This document shows, piece after piece, positions 1-8,876 of a stretch of 64,000 nucleotides of DNA. The notes below the pieces were generated by a model. That model saw nothing but the letters and a program-made list of their open reading frames with translations, was not told the DNA's origin and ran no database searches. A program made the position numbers and the translations under genes. Source of the DNA: Pirellulales bacterium (lineage in GTDB: Bacteria; Planctomycetota; Planctomycetia; Pirellulales; Lacipirellulaceae); assembly GCA_019636345.1 (NCBI GenBank), contig JAHBXQ010000002.1, positions 496,001-560,000 of the forward strand, written 5' to 3'. Numbering within the stretch: the stretch's first letter is position 1; every line of letters begins with the position of its first letter.

Positions 1-1
1 C

Positions 2-88
2 GCCAAGACCAACGGGGCGTCCAACGCCAGCGCGACAGGAACGGCCAACGCTAACGCCAAGAACGCGGCAAGCTCGAGTGGGTCGTAG
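2..88 (+). CDS. C-terminal tail of a gene cut by the window start
   Basis: An open frame enters from the left edge and stops at TAG 86-88. The visible 28 residues are a low-complexity Ala/Asn/Ser/Thr tail ending NAASSSGS. Such a tail could close a secreted or surface protein or a disordered extension, but no domain is visible and no function can be assigned. The alternative is that this is chance open frame in GC-rich DNA. The repeated GCC/AAC codon pattern favours a real coding tail. Confidence 0.4.
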   Translation, partial: AKTNGASNASATGTANANAKNAASSSGS

Positions 89-139
89 CCCCAGTTCGAG
101 CGGCGCCCGAGAGACGCACCCTGTCGGATTCGCGGCGCG

Positions 140-778
140 TCACCGCAAGTCGACCGACCAGTACGCCGCGTCGAGGAAGGTCTTCCAACTGGCGTACTTG
201 GGATTGCCCAGCTTCATCGCCAACAGCGGACTGCGCTTCGGCTTCACCGGCGGACGGATCAGCTTCATGTGCGCTTCCTTGGGGGTGCGGCCCCCTTTGC
301 GAACGTTGCACTTGACGCACGCGCAGACGAGGTTCTCCCAGCTTGCCTCCCCGCCGCGACAGGTGGGGACGATGTGGTCGAGGCTCAGTTCGCTCGTGGG
401 GAAGTGCAGGCCGCAGTACTGGCACTGGTTGGCGTCCCGGGCGAAGATGTTTCGCCGATTCAGCCGCACCCGCTGTCGCGGCACGCGATCGTAGTTGAGC
501 AGCCGCAGGACCCGCGGCACGCACACCTCAAAATTGACGCTGCGGATCCAGTCCTCGTCGGGCGCCTTTTCCTTGAACGCGGCGCGCAGCTCGCTGATCT
601 CGCGCCACGACTGAAAGTCGTAGTTGGCGTATTGGCCGTTTTCGATGTGAATGACCTCGGCCAGGCAATTCACCAGCAGGCTGAAGGCGCGCCGCACGTT
701 GACCACGTGCACCGCCATGTACTGGCGATTGAGCACGAGTACGCTGGCGCTCAAGGCGCTTGGTTCGGCTGTCGACAT
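140..778 (-). CDS. HNH endonuclease
   Basis: This encodes 212 residues. The C-terminal half carries a zinc-bound HNH nuclease core: a CxxC pair at 119/122 (CQYC), the DH catalytic pair at 134-135 (LDHIVP), Asn149, and a second CxxC at 154/157 followed by Asn158. The first 100 residues match the region that precedes the core in the bacterial HNH family resembling McrA and phage HNH proteins (NRQYMAVHVVNVRRAF). The ATG at 778 was chosen because GGGAGGA lies about 11 nt upstream; the open frame continues further 5' without a comparable site. It is likely a stand-alone DNA nuclease. Its target and role (repair, defence or mobile origin) cannot be read from context, since no partner gene adjoins it. 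Confidence 0.87.
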   Translation of the reverse strand: MSTAEPSALSASVLVLNRQYMAVHVVNVRRAFSLLVNCLAEVIHIENGQYANYDFQSWREISELRAAFKEKAPDEDWIRSVNFEVCVPRVLRLLNYDRVPRQRVRLNRRNIFARDANQCQYCGLHFPTSELSLDHIVPTCRGGEASWENLVCACVKCNVRKGGRTPKEAHMKLIRPPVKPKRSPLLAMKLGNPKYASWKTFLDAAYWSVDLR

Positions 779-1201
779 CCGCGGTCGTCCTCCCGGAGAG
801 AAGCTGTGCGTCGTCAATGCTGCCTGTTCGCCATGCACCGGCAGCGGGCAAGTCGCAGCGGGGCGAAGATCGCCCCGGCGCGGCCGCAAGCGCGGGTGCA
901 GCAGCGGAACGCATGTCATTCTAAGCGGGGTTCGTCCGCCAAGCCAGCGCAGGCACGTTGACAATTCTCCCTACTGGTCCGCGGACCGACCGGGAGTCGA
1001 CGAGGTTCGCGATGCGGCGTTCCTTCAAAGCTCGGGCATGCCATTTGCTCTTGCGGCGGGGACGCGATGCCGACGGACCGCCGCCGCGGGATTCTCTTGC
1101 GAACGGCGCAGGGGGCTCGTTACGATAAGTCAAGAGCCCAGGCCGATCGCGGCAAGACGCCGCCGGGGCCGCGGCCATTTCCACGCGGGGGCGCTTCATC
1201 G
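779..1201. other. Intergenic region between two divergent genes
   Basis: About 420 bases separate the HNH gene (minus) from the zinc-ribbon gene (plus). The only structure I can support is a promoter-like pair facing right at 1097-1126. No RNA gene or convincing small ORF was seen. Confidence 0.5.
1097..1126 (+). promoter_or_regulatory. Candidate sigma-70 promoter for the small zinc-ribbon gene
   Basis: TTGCGA (1097-1102) and TACGAT (1121-1126) are separated by 18 nt. This would start transcription near 1133, about 70 nt before the ATG at 1202. The match is by eye only. Confidence 0.35.
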
Positions 1202-1507
1202 ATGATCCACTACACCTGCGACGGTTGCGGACGAACGATCGACTCGTCCAGTGAAATGCGCCACATTGTTCGCGTCGAAGTTTACGCGGCGATCGAGCCG
1301 AACGACGAACAACTCGACGACGACCGCGACCACCTGCAGGAAATCCAGGATCTGCTGGAACAACTCGACGAAGCGGACGAGGCCGAACTGGGCGACGAGG
1401 TCTATTGCCAGCGTCGTTTCGACCTGTGCAACGAGTGCCGCCGCCGATTCGTGAAGAATCCGTTAGGGCGCATGACGAGCGAACAGTTGGGTTTCAGCCA
1501 GAACTGA
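1202..1507 (+). CDS. Small acidic zinc-ribbon-like protein, function unknown
   Basis: This encodes 101 residues. An N-terminal YTCDGCGRTID has a CxxC pair, and a second CxxC (LCNEC) lies about 65 residues later, so one zinc site is likely. Between them is a strongly acidic, probably helical stretch (LDDDRDHLQEIQDLLEQLDEADEAEL). No enzyme motif is seen and I do not recognise a characterised family. The coding sequence begins at the first ATG after the candidate promoter at 1097-1126. Conserved small zinc-ribbon proteins of this kind are common as hypothetical genes in planctomycetes. Confidence 0.75.
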   Translation: MIHYTCDGCGRTIDSSSEMRHIVRVEVYAAIEPNDEQLDDDRDHLQEIQDLLEQLDEADEAELGDEVYCQRRFDLCNECRRRFVKNPLGRMTSEQLGFSQN

Positions 1508-1574
1508 CGGCTCCTTCCCTCCCGCAGCTCCGGCCGGCTCTCTCTGCGTTTGCCGCCATTGGTTTTCTCGCGCC

Positions 1575-2099
1575 ATGCCCGCCTACCAGCGATCGCGCAC
1601 GCATCAGATTCTGGCGATCGTCTTGGTGGTTGCGATCGCGCTGCTCAACTGGTGGCTGGAGCGGCAGGAGCAGATCGCCGACCCCGCCGGGCCGCGGGAC
1701 AGCGTCCGCGTCGAGCGGGTCGTCGACGGCGACACGTTGCTGTTGGGACCCGACGGGACACGGGCCCGGTTGCAAGGAATCGACACCCCCGAGACGGTCA
1801 AGGAAGACTCCCCCGTCGAACCCTGGGGGCCCGAGGCGACGCAGTTCACACGCGATTTCGTCCGCGCGGCGGGCAACCGCGTCGAGATCGAGGTCGACGG
1901 CGAGCGCCAGGATCAGTACGGCCGGCGACTGGTCTTCGTTTGGGCGGGCGAGCGGTTGCTGAACGAGGAACTTGTCCGCGCGGGGCTCGCCCGACCGAAG
2001 CTGGCCTACGACTACAGCCAAGCGAAGAAGGACCGTCTTAAGCAAGCCCAGCGCGAAGCTCAAGCGGCCCGGCGCGGGATTTGGTCGGGCAAGAACTGA
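1575..2099 (+). CDS. Membrane-anchored thermonuclease-like protein (SNase family)
   Basis: This encodes 174 residues. Residues 11-27 form one hydrophobic segment (ILAIVLVVAIALL), either a membrane anchor or an uncleaved signal. The rest is a staphylococcal-nuclease OB-fold domain with VVDGDT (49-54), RLQGIDTPE (65-73) carrying the conserved Arg, Asp and Glu, and DQYGRRL (113-119) with the second Arg. The family cleaves DNA and RNA with calcium. The N-terminal segment implies action at or outside the cytoplasmic membrane, perhaps in nutrient scavenging or uptake. It stands alone, 67 nt after the preceding gene. Confidence 0.87.
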   Translation: MPAYQRSRTHQILAIVLVVAIALLNWWLERQEQIADPAGPRDSVRVERVVDGDTLLLGPDGTRARLQGIDTPETVKEDSPVEPWGPEATQFTRDFVRAAGNRVEIEVDGERQDQYGRRLVFVWAGERLLNEELVRAGLARPKLAYDYSQAKKDRLKQAQREAQAARRGIWSGKN

Positions 2100-2301
2100 G
2101 GGGCTATTCCCTTCTCGCCTTCGAAATTGCCCGCGAATCACGCGAAATGTCGCGAGTAGTTTTCAGCAGGGATCGAGTTGGGGCATAGGCAGTTCACCGC
2201 AAGAGCTGGGATTGGCTTTGCCAATCGCGGTCGCCTCCGTCTCCGATTCGCCCCCTTTGCCGAGTTCGCGGGCTCCTGAACCGCTTTCAATCGCCGAATC
2301 C

Positions 2302-3726
2302 ATGACGAGCCCGCACCGTACTGCCGCCGAGTTGCGCGAGCACGCCTGGCAAATTTGGCGCGCCGGCGTGGCAGGGGTCGATCCGCGACGGTTGATTCAA
2401 GACGCCGTGCAAGTGCATGGCGACTTGCTCGTCGTGAACGACGGGGCGGAGGAGATTGAACTAGGCGAAGTCAATCGAATCGTGGTCGTCGGCGGCGGCA
2501 AGGCAGGCGCCGCGATGGCGTCCGCTCTCAAAAGCGTCCTCGTCGACTCGGACGCTGCGCGCCGGCGGTTGAGCGGTTTGGTGTGCGTTCCCGAGGACTG
2601 CTTGCCGACTCTCCGGATCTTCTCCCCCGACAATCAGCAAAGTCGGGGAGAGATCGAACTGGTCGCCGGTCGCCCGGCCGGCGTCAACGAGCCGACCCCA
2701 GCCGGCGAGGCGGCCGCTCGGCGGATGCTCGAACTCGTCGGCTCGCTGACCCGCGACGACCTTTGCTTGTGCCTGCTCTCCGGCGGAGCGTCGGCGCTGC
2801 TCCCGGCGCCATGCCGAGGGTTCTCGCTCGAAGACAAGCTGCAATTGACGCGGCGCTTGTCCGCCGCGGGGGCGTCGATCGATCAGCTCAACTCCGTGCG
2901 ACGTGAATTGAGCGATTTCAAGGGAGGCGGACTGGCCGACGCGTGCAGGGCCGGTCGCATGATCTCGCTTGTCGTCTCCGACGTGCCGGGCGACGATCTC
3001 GCGACGATCGGCTGCGGGCCGACGGCAGATCGTCAATCGCTTCCCTTGGTCGCGATCAATGTGTTGCGAGAGTTCGGCGTCGACCGCGAGCCGTACGGCG
3101 AGCGTGCCGTCGGCGTGCTGTTGGACAAGCACCGGCACCGGCAGCGGAACGACGCTCGTGCCAAGCGGACGACTCGTTCAAGGAATTACGTCATCGGCAA
3201 CAACGCCGCGGCTGTCGACGCCGCGGGGATCGAGGCGGAGCGGTTGGGGTACAGCCACGCAATGATCTCGGCGACCGCGCCGGAGGGACCGGCGGAGGAG
3301 GTCGGCCGGCGGCTGGCGTCGCTCGCCAGGCAGATGCGCGACGAGCCGGGGCCCGATTGCCTGATCGCCGGCGGCGAGCCGACGGTGCGCCTGCCGCCCC
3401 CCGAGGTTCGCGGCCGCGGGGGACGCAATCAGCAGCTCTGCCTGGCGGCGCTCGTCGAGCAATCCGACTGGCGCGGAATGGCGCTCGTCTCGGGAGGGAC
3501 CGACGGCGAGGACGGTCCGACCGACGCCGCGGGGGCGTTTCTCGACGAGCCAATCGCGATAGCGGCTCGGCGTATGCGGCTCGACGCCGTCGATGCGCTA
3601 GCCCGCTGCGACGCCTACGAATTCTTTTCGCGCTGCGACGGCCTCTTGAAGACCGGCCCGACTCACACCAACGTCGGCGACCTGCGGGTGGTCGTCGTCG
3701 AGCGGCGTGCTAGCGAGTCGCACTGA
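2302..3726 (+). CDS. Glycerate 2-kinase, DUF4147/MOFRL type
   Basis: This encodes 474 residues. It matches the class II glycerate kinase family: an N-terminal DUF4147 domain with VVVGGGKAGAAMA (Lys67 in the nucleotide region), the LSGGASALLPAP and GGGLADA motifs in the middle, and a C-terminal MOFRL part with VSGGTDGEDGPTDAAGA and KTGPTHTNVGDL. The family phosphorylates D-glycerate with ATP to 2-phosphoglycerate, feeding glycolysis from serine, glyoxylate or glucarate breakdown. The frame is open for 110 codons further upstream, but family homology begins near the ATG at 2302. The gene is monocistronic; the next starts about 100 nt later with its own -10-like hexamer. Confidence 0.88.
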   Translation: MTSPHRTAAELREHAWQIWRAGVAGVDPRRLIQDAVQVHGDLLVVNDGAEEIELGEVNRIVVVGGGKAGAAMASALKSVLVDSDAARRRLSGLVCVPEDCLPTLRIFSPDNQQSRGEIELVAGRPAGVNEPTPAGEAAARRMLELVGSLTRDDLCLCLLSGGASALLPAPCRGFSLEDKLQLTRRLSAAGASIDQLNSVRRELSDFKGGGLADACRAGRMISLVVSDVPGDDLATIGCGPTADRQSLPLVAINVLREFGVDREPYGERAVGVLLDKHRHRQRNDARAKRTTRSRNYVIGNNAAAVDAAGIEAERLGYSHAMISATAPEGPAEEVGRRLASLARQMRDEPGPDCLIAGGEPTVRLPPPEVRGRGGRNQQLCLAALVEQSDWRGMALVSGGTDGEDGPTDAAGAFLDEPIAIAARRMRLDAVDALARCDAYEFFSRCDGLLKTGPTHTNVGDLRVVVVERRASESH

Positions 3727-3789
3727 GGTGCAATCGCCGGGAGTGCGGCGTTCTGCGGGCTTGCGGACCTGACTGCGATTCGGGCCCGC

Positions 3790-3818
3790 TTATGCAGTCG
3801 GCCGCGGCGCCCTACAAT
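3790..3818 (+). promoter_or_regulatory. Candidate promoter for the HAD gene
   Basis: TACAAT lies at 3813-3818, with a weak TTATGC 17 nt upstream at 3790-3795. The expected transcription start falls at about 3825-3826, on the A of the ATG used below, so the mRNA would be leaderless. Confidence 0.33.
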
Positions 3819-3825
3819 GGGTCGC

Positions 3826-4524
3826 ATGTACGCAGTTCTGTTCGACATCGACGGCACGCTGATTCAGACCGGCGGGGCGGGGCATTTGGCGTTCTCGCGG
3901 GCCTTCGCCGACGAATTCGGGGTGGAGAAGCTCGCGGGGGACGTTTCGTTCGCGGGACGCAGCGATCGGGCGATCGCGCTCGATCTCATGCGGGCCCACG
4001 ACGTGCCGGCGACCCCGGCGACGTGGCTCCAGTTTCGCCGAAGCTACCTGACCCACCTGCCGGGGGCGCTCGCTGAACTCAACGGCGTCGTCTTGCCGGG
4101 GATCGAGCCGCTGCTGATCGAGTTAGGTGCGATGAGCCATGTTGCAGTCGGGCTGCTGACCGGCAACCTGCGGGCCGGGGCCGAGACGAAGTTGTCGCAT
4201 TACCGTCTGTGGGGACGATTCCCGTTCGGCGGGTACGGCGACGAATCGACCGATCGCAGCGACATTGCTCGCGCCGCCCTGGCCGAGGCCGAACGCCACG
4301 CCGCCGAGAACAACGGGCACAGCGGTCCGCTCTTGGAAACGATGGTCGTCGGCGACACCGTGCATGACATTCGCTGCGCCCGGGCGATCGGCGCCTTCGC
4401 CGTCGCCGTGCCGACCGGCCATTCCTCGGCCGACGAACTGGCGACCGCCTCGCCGGATCTAATCCTGCCGGACCTCAGCGACCCGCGCCCGCTGCTGGAG
4501 CGGATCGAGGCCATTGCAGGGTGA
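3826..4524 (+). CDS. HAD-superfamily hydrolase (phosphatase-like)
   Basis: This encodes 232 residues. The haloacid-dehalogenase motifs are in order: motif I FDIDGTL near the N-terminus (two catalytic Asp), motif II LLTGNL, and motif IV VVGDTVHDI. The helical cap lies between motifs I and II, as in the phosphoglycolate-phosphatase/beta-phosphoglucomutase group. The substrate cannot be told from sequence. An in-frame ATG at 3817 overlaps the TACAAT hexamer, so the ATG at 3826 (MYAVLFD) is preferred. It is convergent with lutC. Confidence 0.83.
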   Translation: MYAVLFDIDGTLIQTGGAGHLAFSRAFADEFGVEKLAGDVSFAGRSDRAIALDLMRAHDVPATPATWLQFRRSYLTHLPGALAELNGVVLPGIEPLLIELGAMSHVAVGLLTGNLRAGAETKLSHYRLWGRFPFGGYGDESTDRSDIARAALAEAERHAAENNGHSGPLLETMVVGDTVHDIRCARAIGAFAVAVPTGHSSADELATASPDLILPDLSDPRPLLERIEAIAG

Positions 4525-4545
4525 TCGGAACGAGGGAGCCGCGGG

Positions 4546-4606
4546 ACAAGCGGACTTCCGGACGTTGGGACGATGTCGATTGCGCTCTGTCCCGTTGTCC
4601 GCTTGT
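4546..4606. repeat. Inverted repeat between convergent genes
   Basis: ACAAGCGGAC (4546-4555) is repeated inverted as GTCCGCTTGT (4597-4606), with a nested GGGAC/GTCCC pair inside. It lies between the stops of the HAD gene and lutC, so it could fold as a bidirectional terminator. There is no T-tract. The 13-mer GGGACAAGCGGAC also occurs near 31093. Confidence 0.45.
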
Positions 4607-4632
4607 GCTCAAGTTCCTTTGAAACCTCGCCC

Positions 4633-5250
4633 TCATTCCGTCAGCAGCACGTGGAGCGATCTTGGCCCGTGGGCGCCGATGACGAGCGATTGCTCGATGT
4701 CGGCGGTTTTCGAGGGGCCGCTGATGAAGGCGCCGAAGCCGGGCGCCGCGAAGGCCCCCGCCCCGGCGTTCGTCTCGGCCAGACGGTCGTAGGCCGCGTG
4801 CATCGTGGCGACCAACTTTCCCGCGGGGACGACCAGCACGACGTGCTGCGCGATGAAGTACGCCGCGCGATGGGTAAGCCGACGATCCGTGACCCAGACG
4901 GCCGCGTTCTCGGCGACCGCCAGCTCCCCCGGCAATACGGCCAGATCGACGTCGTCCAGGGCGTGGGGGGATTCGATTGCCGCAAGGTCGACGTTCCCCG
5001 CGATCGCCGCCGGCACGAGCGACAGCGTGCGCTTCGGCTGGATGGGGTGCGCGATCTCGGCGACGGCGGCCGGCAACTCTGCATCGCCGCGGACGACGCG
5101 CCCGGCGCCGCCGACTGCGGCCAGCGCTCGGCAAAACTGCTCGGCCAAATCGGGATACGCGATCCACTCGCCCGCCACCGCCGGCAATGGCGCCAGCGGC
5201 GGGGCGTTGCGACGCAGCTCGGCGAGGATCTGTTCGCGCGACGCGGTCAT
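4633..5250 (-). CDS. lutC: Lactate utilisation protein C (LUD domain)
   Basis: This encodes 205 residues of the LutC/YkgG family, a LUD domain with conserved AVWVTD, QHVVLVVP and FISGPSKTADIE. The last motif is the GPSxTADIE signature of the family. LutC works with the iron-sulfur proteins LutA and LutB in oxidising L-lactate to pyruvate. Its ATG overlaps the lutB stop as ATGA, so the two are translationally coupled. It is the last gene of the rhaA-lutA-lutB-lutC operon. Assignment rests on motif and context. Confidence 0.9.
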   Translation of the reverse strand: MTASREQILAELRRNAPPLAPLPAVAGEWIAYPDLAEQFCRALAAVGGAGRVVRGDAELPAAVAEIAHPIQPKRTLSLVPAAIAGNVDLAAIESPHALDDVDLAVLPGELAVAENAAVWVTDRRLTHRAAYFIAQHVVLVVPAGKLVATMHAAYDRLAETNAGAGAFAAPGFGAFISGPSKTADIEQSLVIGAHGPRSLHVLLTE

Positions 5251-6617
5251 CGTCCCTCCTGATGTTCGTCGTACCAGGCGCGGAAGCTCTTGGCCGGCGG
5301 CTCGGGGAGCTCGCGCTGCCGGCCCCAGAGATTCAGCCGCGAATAGACGAGCCATCGCGGACTGATCCGCAGAGCCGTTCGGGCCGCCGCCCCGGCCGCG
5401 CGGTACAGCCACGAGCGCCGCAGCACGAAGCTCGCCGCGCGCATCATGGTGCGTTTTGCAGGAGCGAGCAGGCCGCGCGCGACGATCTCGCGCCGCCAGG
5501 TAAGCAGTTGGTTGTGGAGGTCGATCTTCACCGGGCAAACGTCGCTGCACGAGCCGCACAGGCTGCAGGCGTAAGGCAGACTGCCGTGCTCGGCCGCGTC
5601 GCGGGCCGGGTTGATGATCGACCCGATCGGACCCGCCACGGTGACGCCGTAGCTGTGCCCGCCGCTGCGGCGAAAGACGGGGCACGTGTTGAGACACGCC
5701 CCGCAGCGGATGCAGTTGAGCGACCGACGAAAGTCCTCGCTCCCGAGCAGGCTGCTGCGACCGTTGTCGACCAGCACGATGTGCAATTCGCCTCCGGGCC
5801 GCGGGCCGTGGAAGTGAGAACTGTAAGCGGTGATCGGCTGGCCGGTGGCCGAACGCCCCAGGAGCCGCAGGAAGACCCCCAAATCGGCGGCCCGGGGAAT
5901 GATCTTCTCGATTCCCATCGCGGCGATGTGGAGCGGGGGGAGCGAGGTCCCCAAGTCGGCGTTCCCTTCGTTGGTGCATACGACGAACCCGCCGGTCTCG
6001 GCGATCGCGAAGTTCACGCCGGTGATCCCCGCTTCGGCGGCGAGGAACTTCTGCCGCAGGCGTTGCCGGGCCGCCTCGGCGAGGTACTTGGGGTCGGTCG
6101 CTCCCGCCGCGGTGCCGAGCCGGTCGTGGAACAGTGCGCCGACCTCTTCCTTTTTGATATGAATCGCGGGGAGGACGATGTGGCTGGGCGCCTCGTCGCG
6201 CAGTTGCACGATCCATTCGCCCAGGTCGGTGTCGGTCACCTCGATCCCGTGCCGTTCGAGATACGGATTGAGCCCGCACTCCTCGGTGAGCATCGACTTG
6301 CTTTTGACGACCCGGCGGACGCTCCGCTCGGCGAGCAGCCCGTGGATGATCGCATTGTGTTCGGCCGCGTCGCGAGCCCAGTGGACGCGGGCGCCGAGCC
6401 GGCGGGCGTTCTCGTCGAACTGCTCCAAGAGCCCCGCCAGATTGCTCATCGTGTGAAGCTTCACCTGCGAGGCGAGTTCCCTCAGATGCTCCCACTCGGG
6501 AAGCGAGCGAGCCTGGTTGTCGCGCTTCGCACGGATGAACCACAGCGCCTGATCGTGCCAAGCGGCCCGCGAACCGTTGGCGACAAACTCGGCGGCGGCG
6601 ACTGCGTGAGCGGACAT
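5247..6617 (-). CDS. lutB: Lactate utilisation iron-sulfur protein LutB
   Basis: This encodes 456 residues. An N-terminal LUD domain (SNLAGLLEQF, KSKSMLTEE, NFAIAETGGFVV, GIEKIIPRA) is followed by two ferredoxin-type 4Fe-4S motifs, CIRCGACLNTCPVF and CSLCGSCSDVCPVKID. This is the canonical LutB arrangement. It passes electrons from lactate oxidation towards the respiratory chain. The ATG at 6617 (MSAHAV) is preferred over an upstream TTG at 6650, though neither has a clear ribosome site. It sits 93 nt after lutA and overlaps lutC by 4 nt. Confidence 0.92.
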   Translation of the reverse strand: MSAHAVAAAEFVANGSRAAWHDQALWFIRAKRDNQARSLPEWEHLRELASQVKLHTMSNLAGLLEQFDENARRLGARVHWARDAAEHNAIIHGLLAERSVRRVVKSKSMLTEECGLNPYLERHGIEVTDTDLGEWIVQLRDEAPSHIVLPAIHIKKEEVGALFHDRLGTAAGATDPKYLAEAARQRLRQKFLAAEAGITGVNFAIAETGGFVVCTNEGNADLGTSLPPLHIAAMGIEKIIPRAADLGVFLRLLGRSATGQPITAYSSHFHGPRPGGELHIVLVDNGRSSLLGSEDFRRSLNCIRCGACLNTCPVFRRSGGHSYGVTVAGPIGSIINPARDAAEHGSLPYACSLCGSCSDVCPVKIDLHNQLLTWRREIVARGLLAPAKRTMMRAASFVLRRSWLYRAAGAAARTALRISPRWLVYSRLNLWGRQRELPEPPAKSFRAWYDEHQEGR

Positions 6618-6710
6618 GGCGGGGCGGAGAGAGCGAAGGCGAGAGATCAAAAGTCAGAGTTGGTGCAACAGATCCTTGCGAGCCAGGCCGTCCCCGGCCC
6701 TGGCGCGCCG

Positions 6711-7502
6711 TCAATCAACGTCAATCCGCAACCCCATCGCCTCGCACAACAACTCGGCGACATGCATGACTCGCAGCGGCTCGCCGTCGCGACGGATCAG
6801 TCCTCCCAGGTGCATCAGGCACGACATGTCGGCCGAGGCGAGCACCTCGGCGCCGTGCCGCCGGTGATCCGCGACGCGGTCGCGGCCCATCATGCACGAG
6901 ACCGCCTCCTCGAACACTGCGAACGTGCCGCCGAATCCGCAGCACTCGTCGGGGCGATCGAGATCGGTCAGTTCAATCCCGTCCAATCCCGCGACAAGCT
7001 GCCGGACCTTGTTGAACGCGGGAAGCATTCGCTCGCTGCCGCGTCCCAAGTCGAGCTCGCGGAGGCCGTGGCAGCTTTGGTGGAGTCCCACGCGATGGGC
7101 GAAATTCCCCGCGATCTCGTCGACCTGAGCCACGTCGACCAGAAACTCGCACAACTCGAAGGTCTTGGCCTCGAGCTGCGCACGGGCCGCTTCGTCCGCG
7201 ATCAGTCCGTGATAATGCTTGCGGACCATCGCGACGCAGCTCCCCGAGGGGCCGACGACGTAGTCGCACGCGCGGAACGCGGCCAGGAAACGCTCGGCCA
7301 CGGGTTTGGCCTCCTCGACGCAGCCGGCGTTCGCCATCGGTTGGCCGCAGCAGGTCTGCTCGCGGGGGTAAACGATTTCGACGCTCTGCCACGGCTGGGT
7401 CGCCAGCCGCGGGGCGAACCGCTCCAACAACCGCAGCGTCGCCGCACCCACGCGCGGGTAGAACTGGTCGACGTAGCAGGGAATAAACAGCCCGATGCGC
7501 AT
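6711..7502 (-). CDS. lutA: Lactate utilisation protein LutA (CCG domain)
   Basis: This encodes 263 residues with two cysteine-rich CCG domains: IPCYVDQFYP with TCCGQPMANAG in the first half, and LHQSCHGLRE with ECCGFGGTF in the second. These are the heterodisulfide-reductase-B-like repeats that bind an iron-sulfur cluster. LutA is the probable catalytic partner of LutB/LutC. The ATG at 7502 fits the family N-terminus; an in-frame ATG at 7511 would overlap the rhaA stop as ATGA. In either case it is coupled to rhaA. Confidence 0.92.
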   Translation of the reverse strand: MRIGLFIPCYVDQFYPRVGAATLRLLERFAPRLATQPWQSVEIVYPREQTCCGQPMANAGCVEEAKPVAERFLAAFRACDYVVGPSGSCVAMVRKHYHGLIADEAARAQLEAKTFELCEFLVDVAQVDEIAGNFAHRVGLHQSCHGLRELDLGRGSERMLPAFNKVRQLVAGLDGIELTDLDRPDECCGFGGTFAVFEEAVSCMMGRDRVADHRRHGAEVLASADMSCLMHLGGLIRRDGEPLRVMHVAELLCEAMGLRIDVD

Positions 7503-7507
7503 GTGCC

Positions 7508-8797
7508 TCATCGCTGCGAGAGCGTCTCGCGCTCGTAACGACGCACCTCGTCGAGCCATGCCAGCCCCGGCGGGGTCTCGCTCGACAGGCAGTGGTGATC
7601 CCACACGGCGCCGACGGGAAGCGCCTTGCATTGCTCCAACAGGGCGAGCCGCCCCGTGAAGTCCCCCTCGGCCTCCATGGCCCGCAGCGTGTCGATCGGC
7701 TCCAGCAAGGCCGCCAGGACCGACCGCAGCGTATTGCGCGTGCCGATGACCCACGCGGCGATGCGGTTGATGCTCGCGTCGAAAAAGTCGAGCCCGATGT
7801 GGGTGCGCGACAGGAATCCGCCGCGGACGATCTCCTGGCCGATCGCCTGCAAATCGTCGGTGTAGGCGACCACGTGGTCGCTGTCCCAGCGCACCCCGCG
7901 GCTCACGTGGAGCAGAAGTTCCGGGACCCACATCATCACCGAACTGATCTTTTCGGCGATCGACTCGGTGGGGTGGAAGTGCCCCGCGTCGAGACAAAGC
8001 GCCTTCTGCCGCGCAGCGGCGTAACCGAGGTAGAACTCGTGCGAACCGACGACGTAGCTTTCCGACCCGATGCCGAACAGCTTGCTCTCGACGGCGTCGA
8101 GATTGTGCGCGGGGGAGAGGGGTTTGGCGAACACCTCGTCCAGGGCCGCGGCGAGCCGTTCGCGCGGGCCCTTGCGGTCGACCGGCTGGTCCTTGTACCC
8201 GTCGGGGATCCAGATGTTGGTCACGCAGGGCGAGCCGAGAGCCGCGCCCATCGCGGCGCCGATCTCGCGGCACGCTTGGCAGTGCTCGATCCAATACGTG
8301 CGGATCGTGGCGTCCGCGTGGGCTAGCGTGAAACCGTCGGCGGCCAACGGGTGAGCGAAGCACGTGGGGTTGAAATCCATCCCCAGCCCCTGCTCCTTGG
8401 CCCAGTCGATCCACCGCTGAAAGTGTTCGACCCCCAGTTGGGTTCGCTCGATTCGCTGTCCGCCGGTCTCCGCGTAAAACGCATGGAGGTTGAACCGATG
8501 GTTGCCGGGAATGAGCCGCAGCGCCTGCTCGACGTCGGCCCGCAGTTCGTCGGGAGTGCGAGCCTTGCCGGGATAGTTGCCGGTGACCGCCAGCCCGCCC
8601 CCCAGTTCGTCGCCCGCGTTCTCGAATCCCCCGACGTCGTCTCCTTGCCAACAGTGGAGCGAAATTGCGACGCCGCGCAGCGTCTCGAGCGCCGCGTCGA
8701 CGTCGACTCCGTAGCCGGCATAGGTCTCGCGGGCGAGGTCGAACGCGGACTCGACCGCGGCGTCGGTTGCAGAGGCGACAGGCGATGAAGAAGACAT
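7508..8797 (-). CDS. rhaA: L-rhamnose isomerase
   Basis: This encodes 429 residues, full length for the family, a TIM-barrel metal-dependent isomerase that converts L-rhamnose to L-rhamnulose. Recognisable blocks include [12 protein letters not shown], the NLHAFYAE region, [21 protein letters not shown] and the C-terminal WDHHCLS. It is the first gene of an operon with lutABC. Rhamnulose-1-phosphate cleavage gives L-lactaldehyde, which can be oxidised to L-lactate and then to pyruvate by LutABC, so the context is metabolically coherent. The kinase and aldolase genes are not in the window. Confidence 0.93.
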   Translation of the reverse strand: MSSSSPVASATDAAVESAFDLARETYAGYGVDVDAALETLRGVAISLHCWQGDDVGGFENAGDELGGGLAVTGNYPGKARTPDELRADVEQALRLIPGNHRFNLHAFYAETGGQRIERTQLGVEHFQRWIDWAKEQGLGMDFNPTCFAHPLAADGFTLAHADATIRTYWIEHCQACREIGAAMGAALGSPCVTNIWIPDGYKDQPVDRKGPRERLAAALDEVFAKPLSPAHNLDAVESKLFGIGSESYVVGSHEFYLGYAAARQKALCLDAGHFHPTESIAEKISSVMMWVPELLLHVSRGVRWDSDHVVAYTDDLQAIGQEIVRGGFLSRTHIGLDFFDASINRIAAWVIGTRNTLRSVLAALLEPIDTLRAMEAEGDFTGRLALLEQCKALPVGAVWDHHCLSSETPPGLAWLDEVRRYERETLSQR

Positions 8798-8870
8798 GGC
8801 GTACTCGCACGGCGAGGGGAGAAGTCGCGACCGGAGAGACTGAGAGCAAGCCCCCCGCTTGAGCCGTCAT

Positions 8871-8876
8871 TGTAGT
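8871..8876 (-). promoter_or_regulatory. Candidate -10 element of the rhaA-lut operon
   Basis: On the minus strand TACAAT lies at 8876-8871, about 75 nt upstream of the rhaA ATG. No convincing -35 is seen at 16-18 nt. Confidence 0.3.

Noticed and set aside
4633-6714. 693-codon minus-strand frame read as one protein
   Set aside because: Only its C-terminal 205 residues (LutC) look like a protein. The upstream part is an out-of-frame reading of lutB.
4977-7538. 853-codon open frame on the plus strand
   Set aside because: It runs antisense through lutC, lutB and lutA, which have clear family motifs. It is a codon-bias shadow typical of high-GC DNA.
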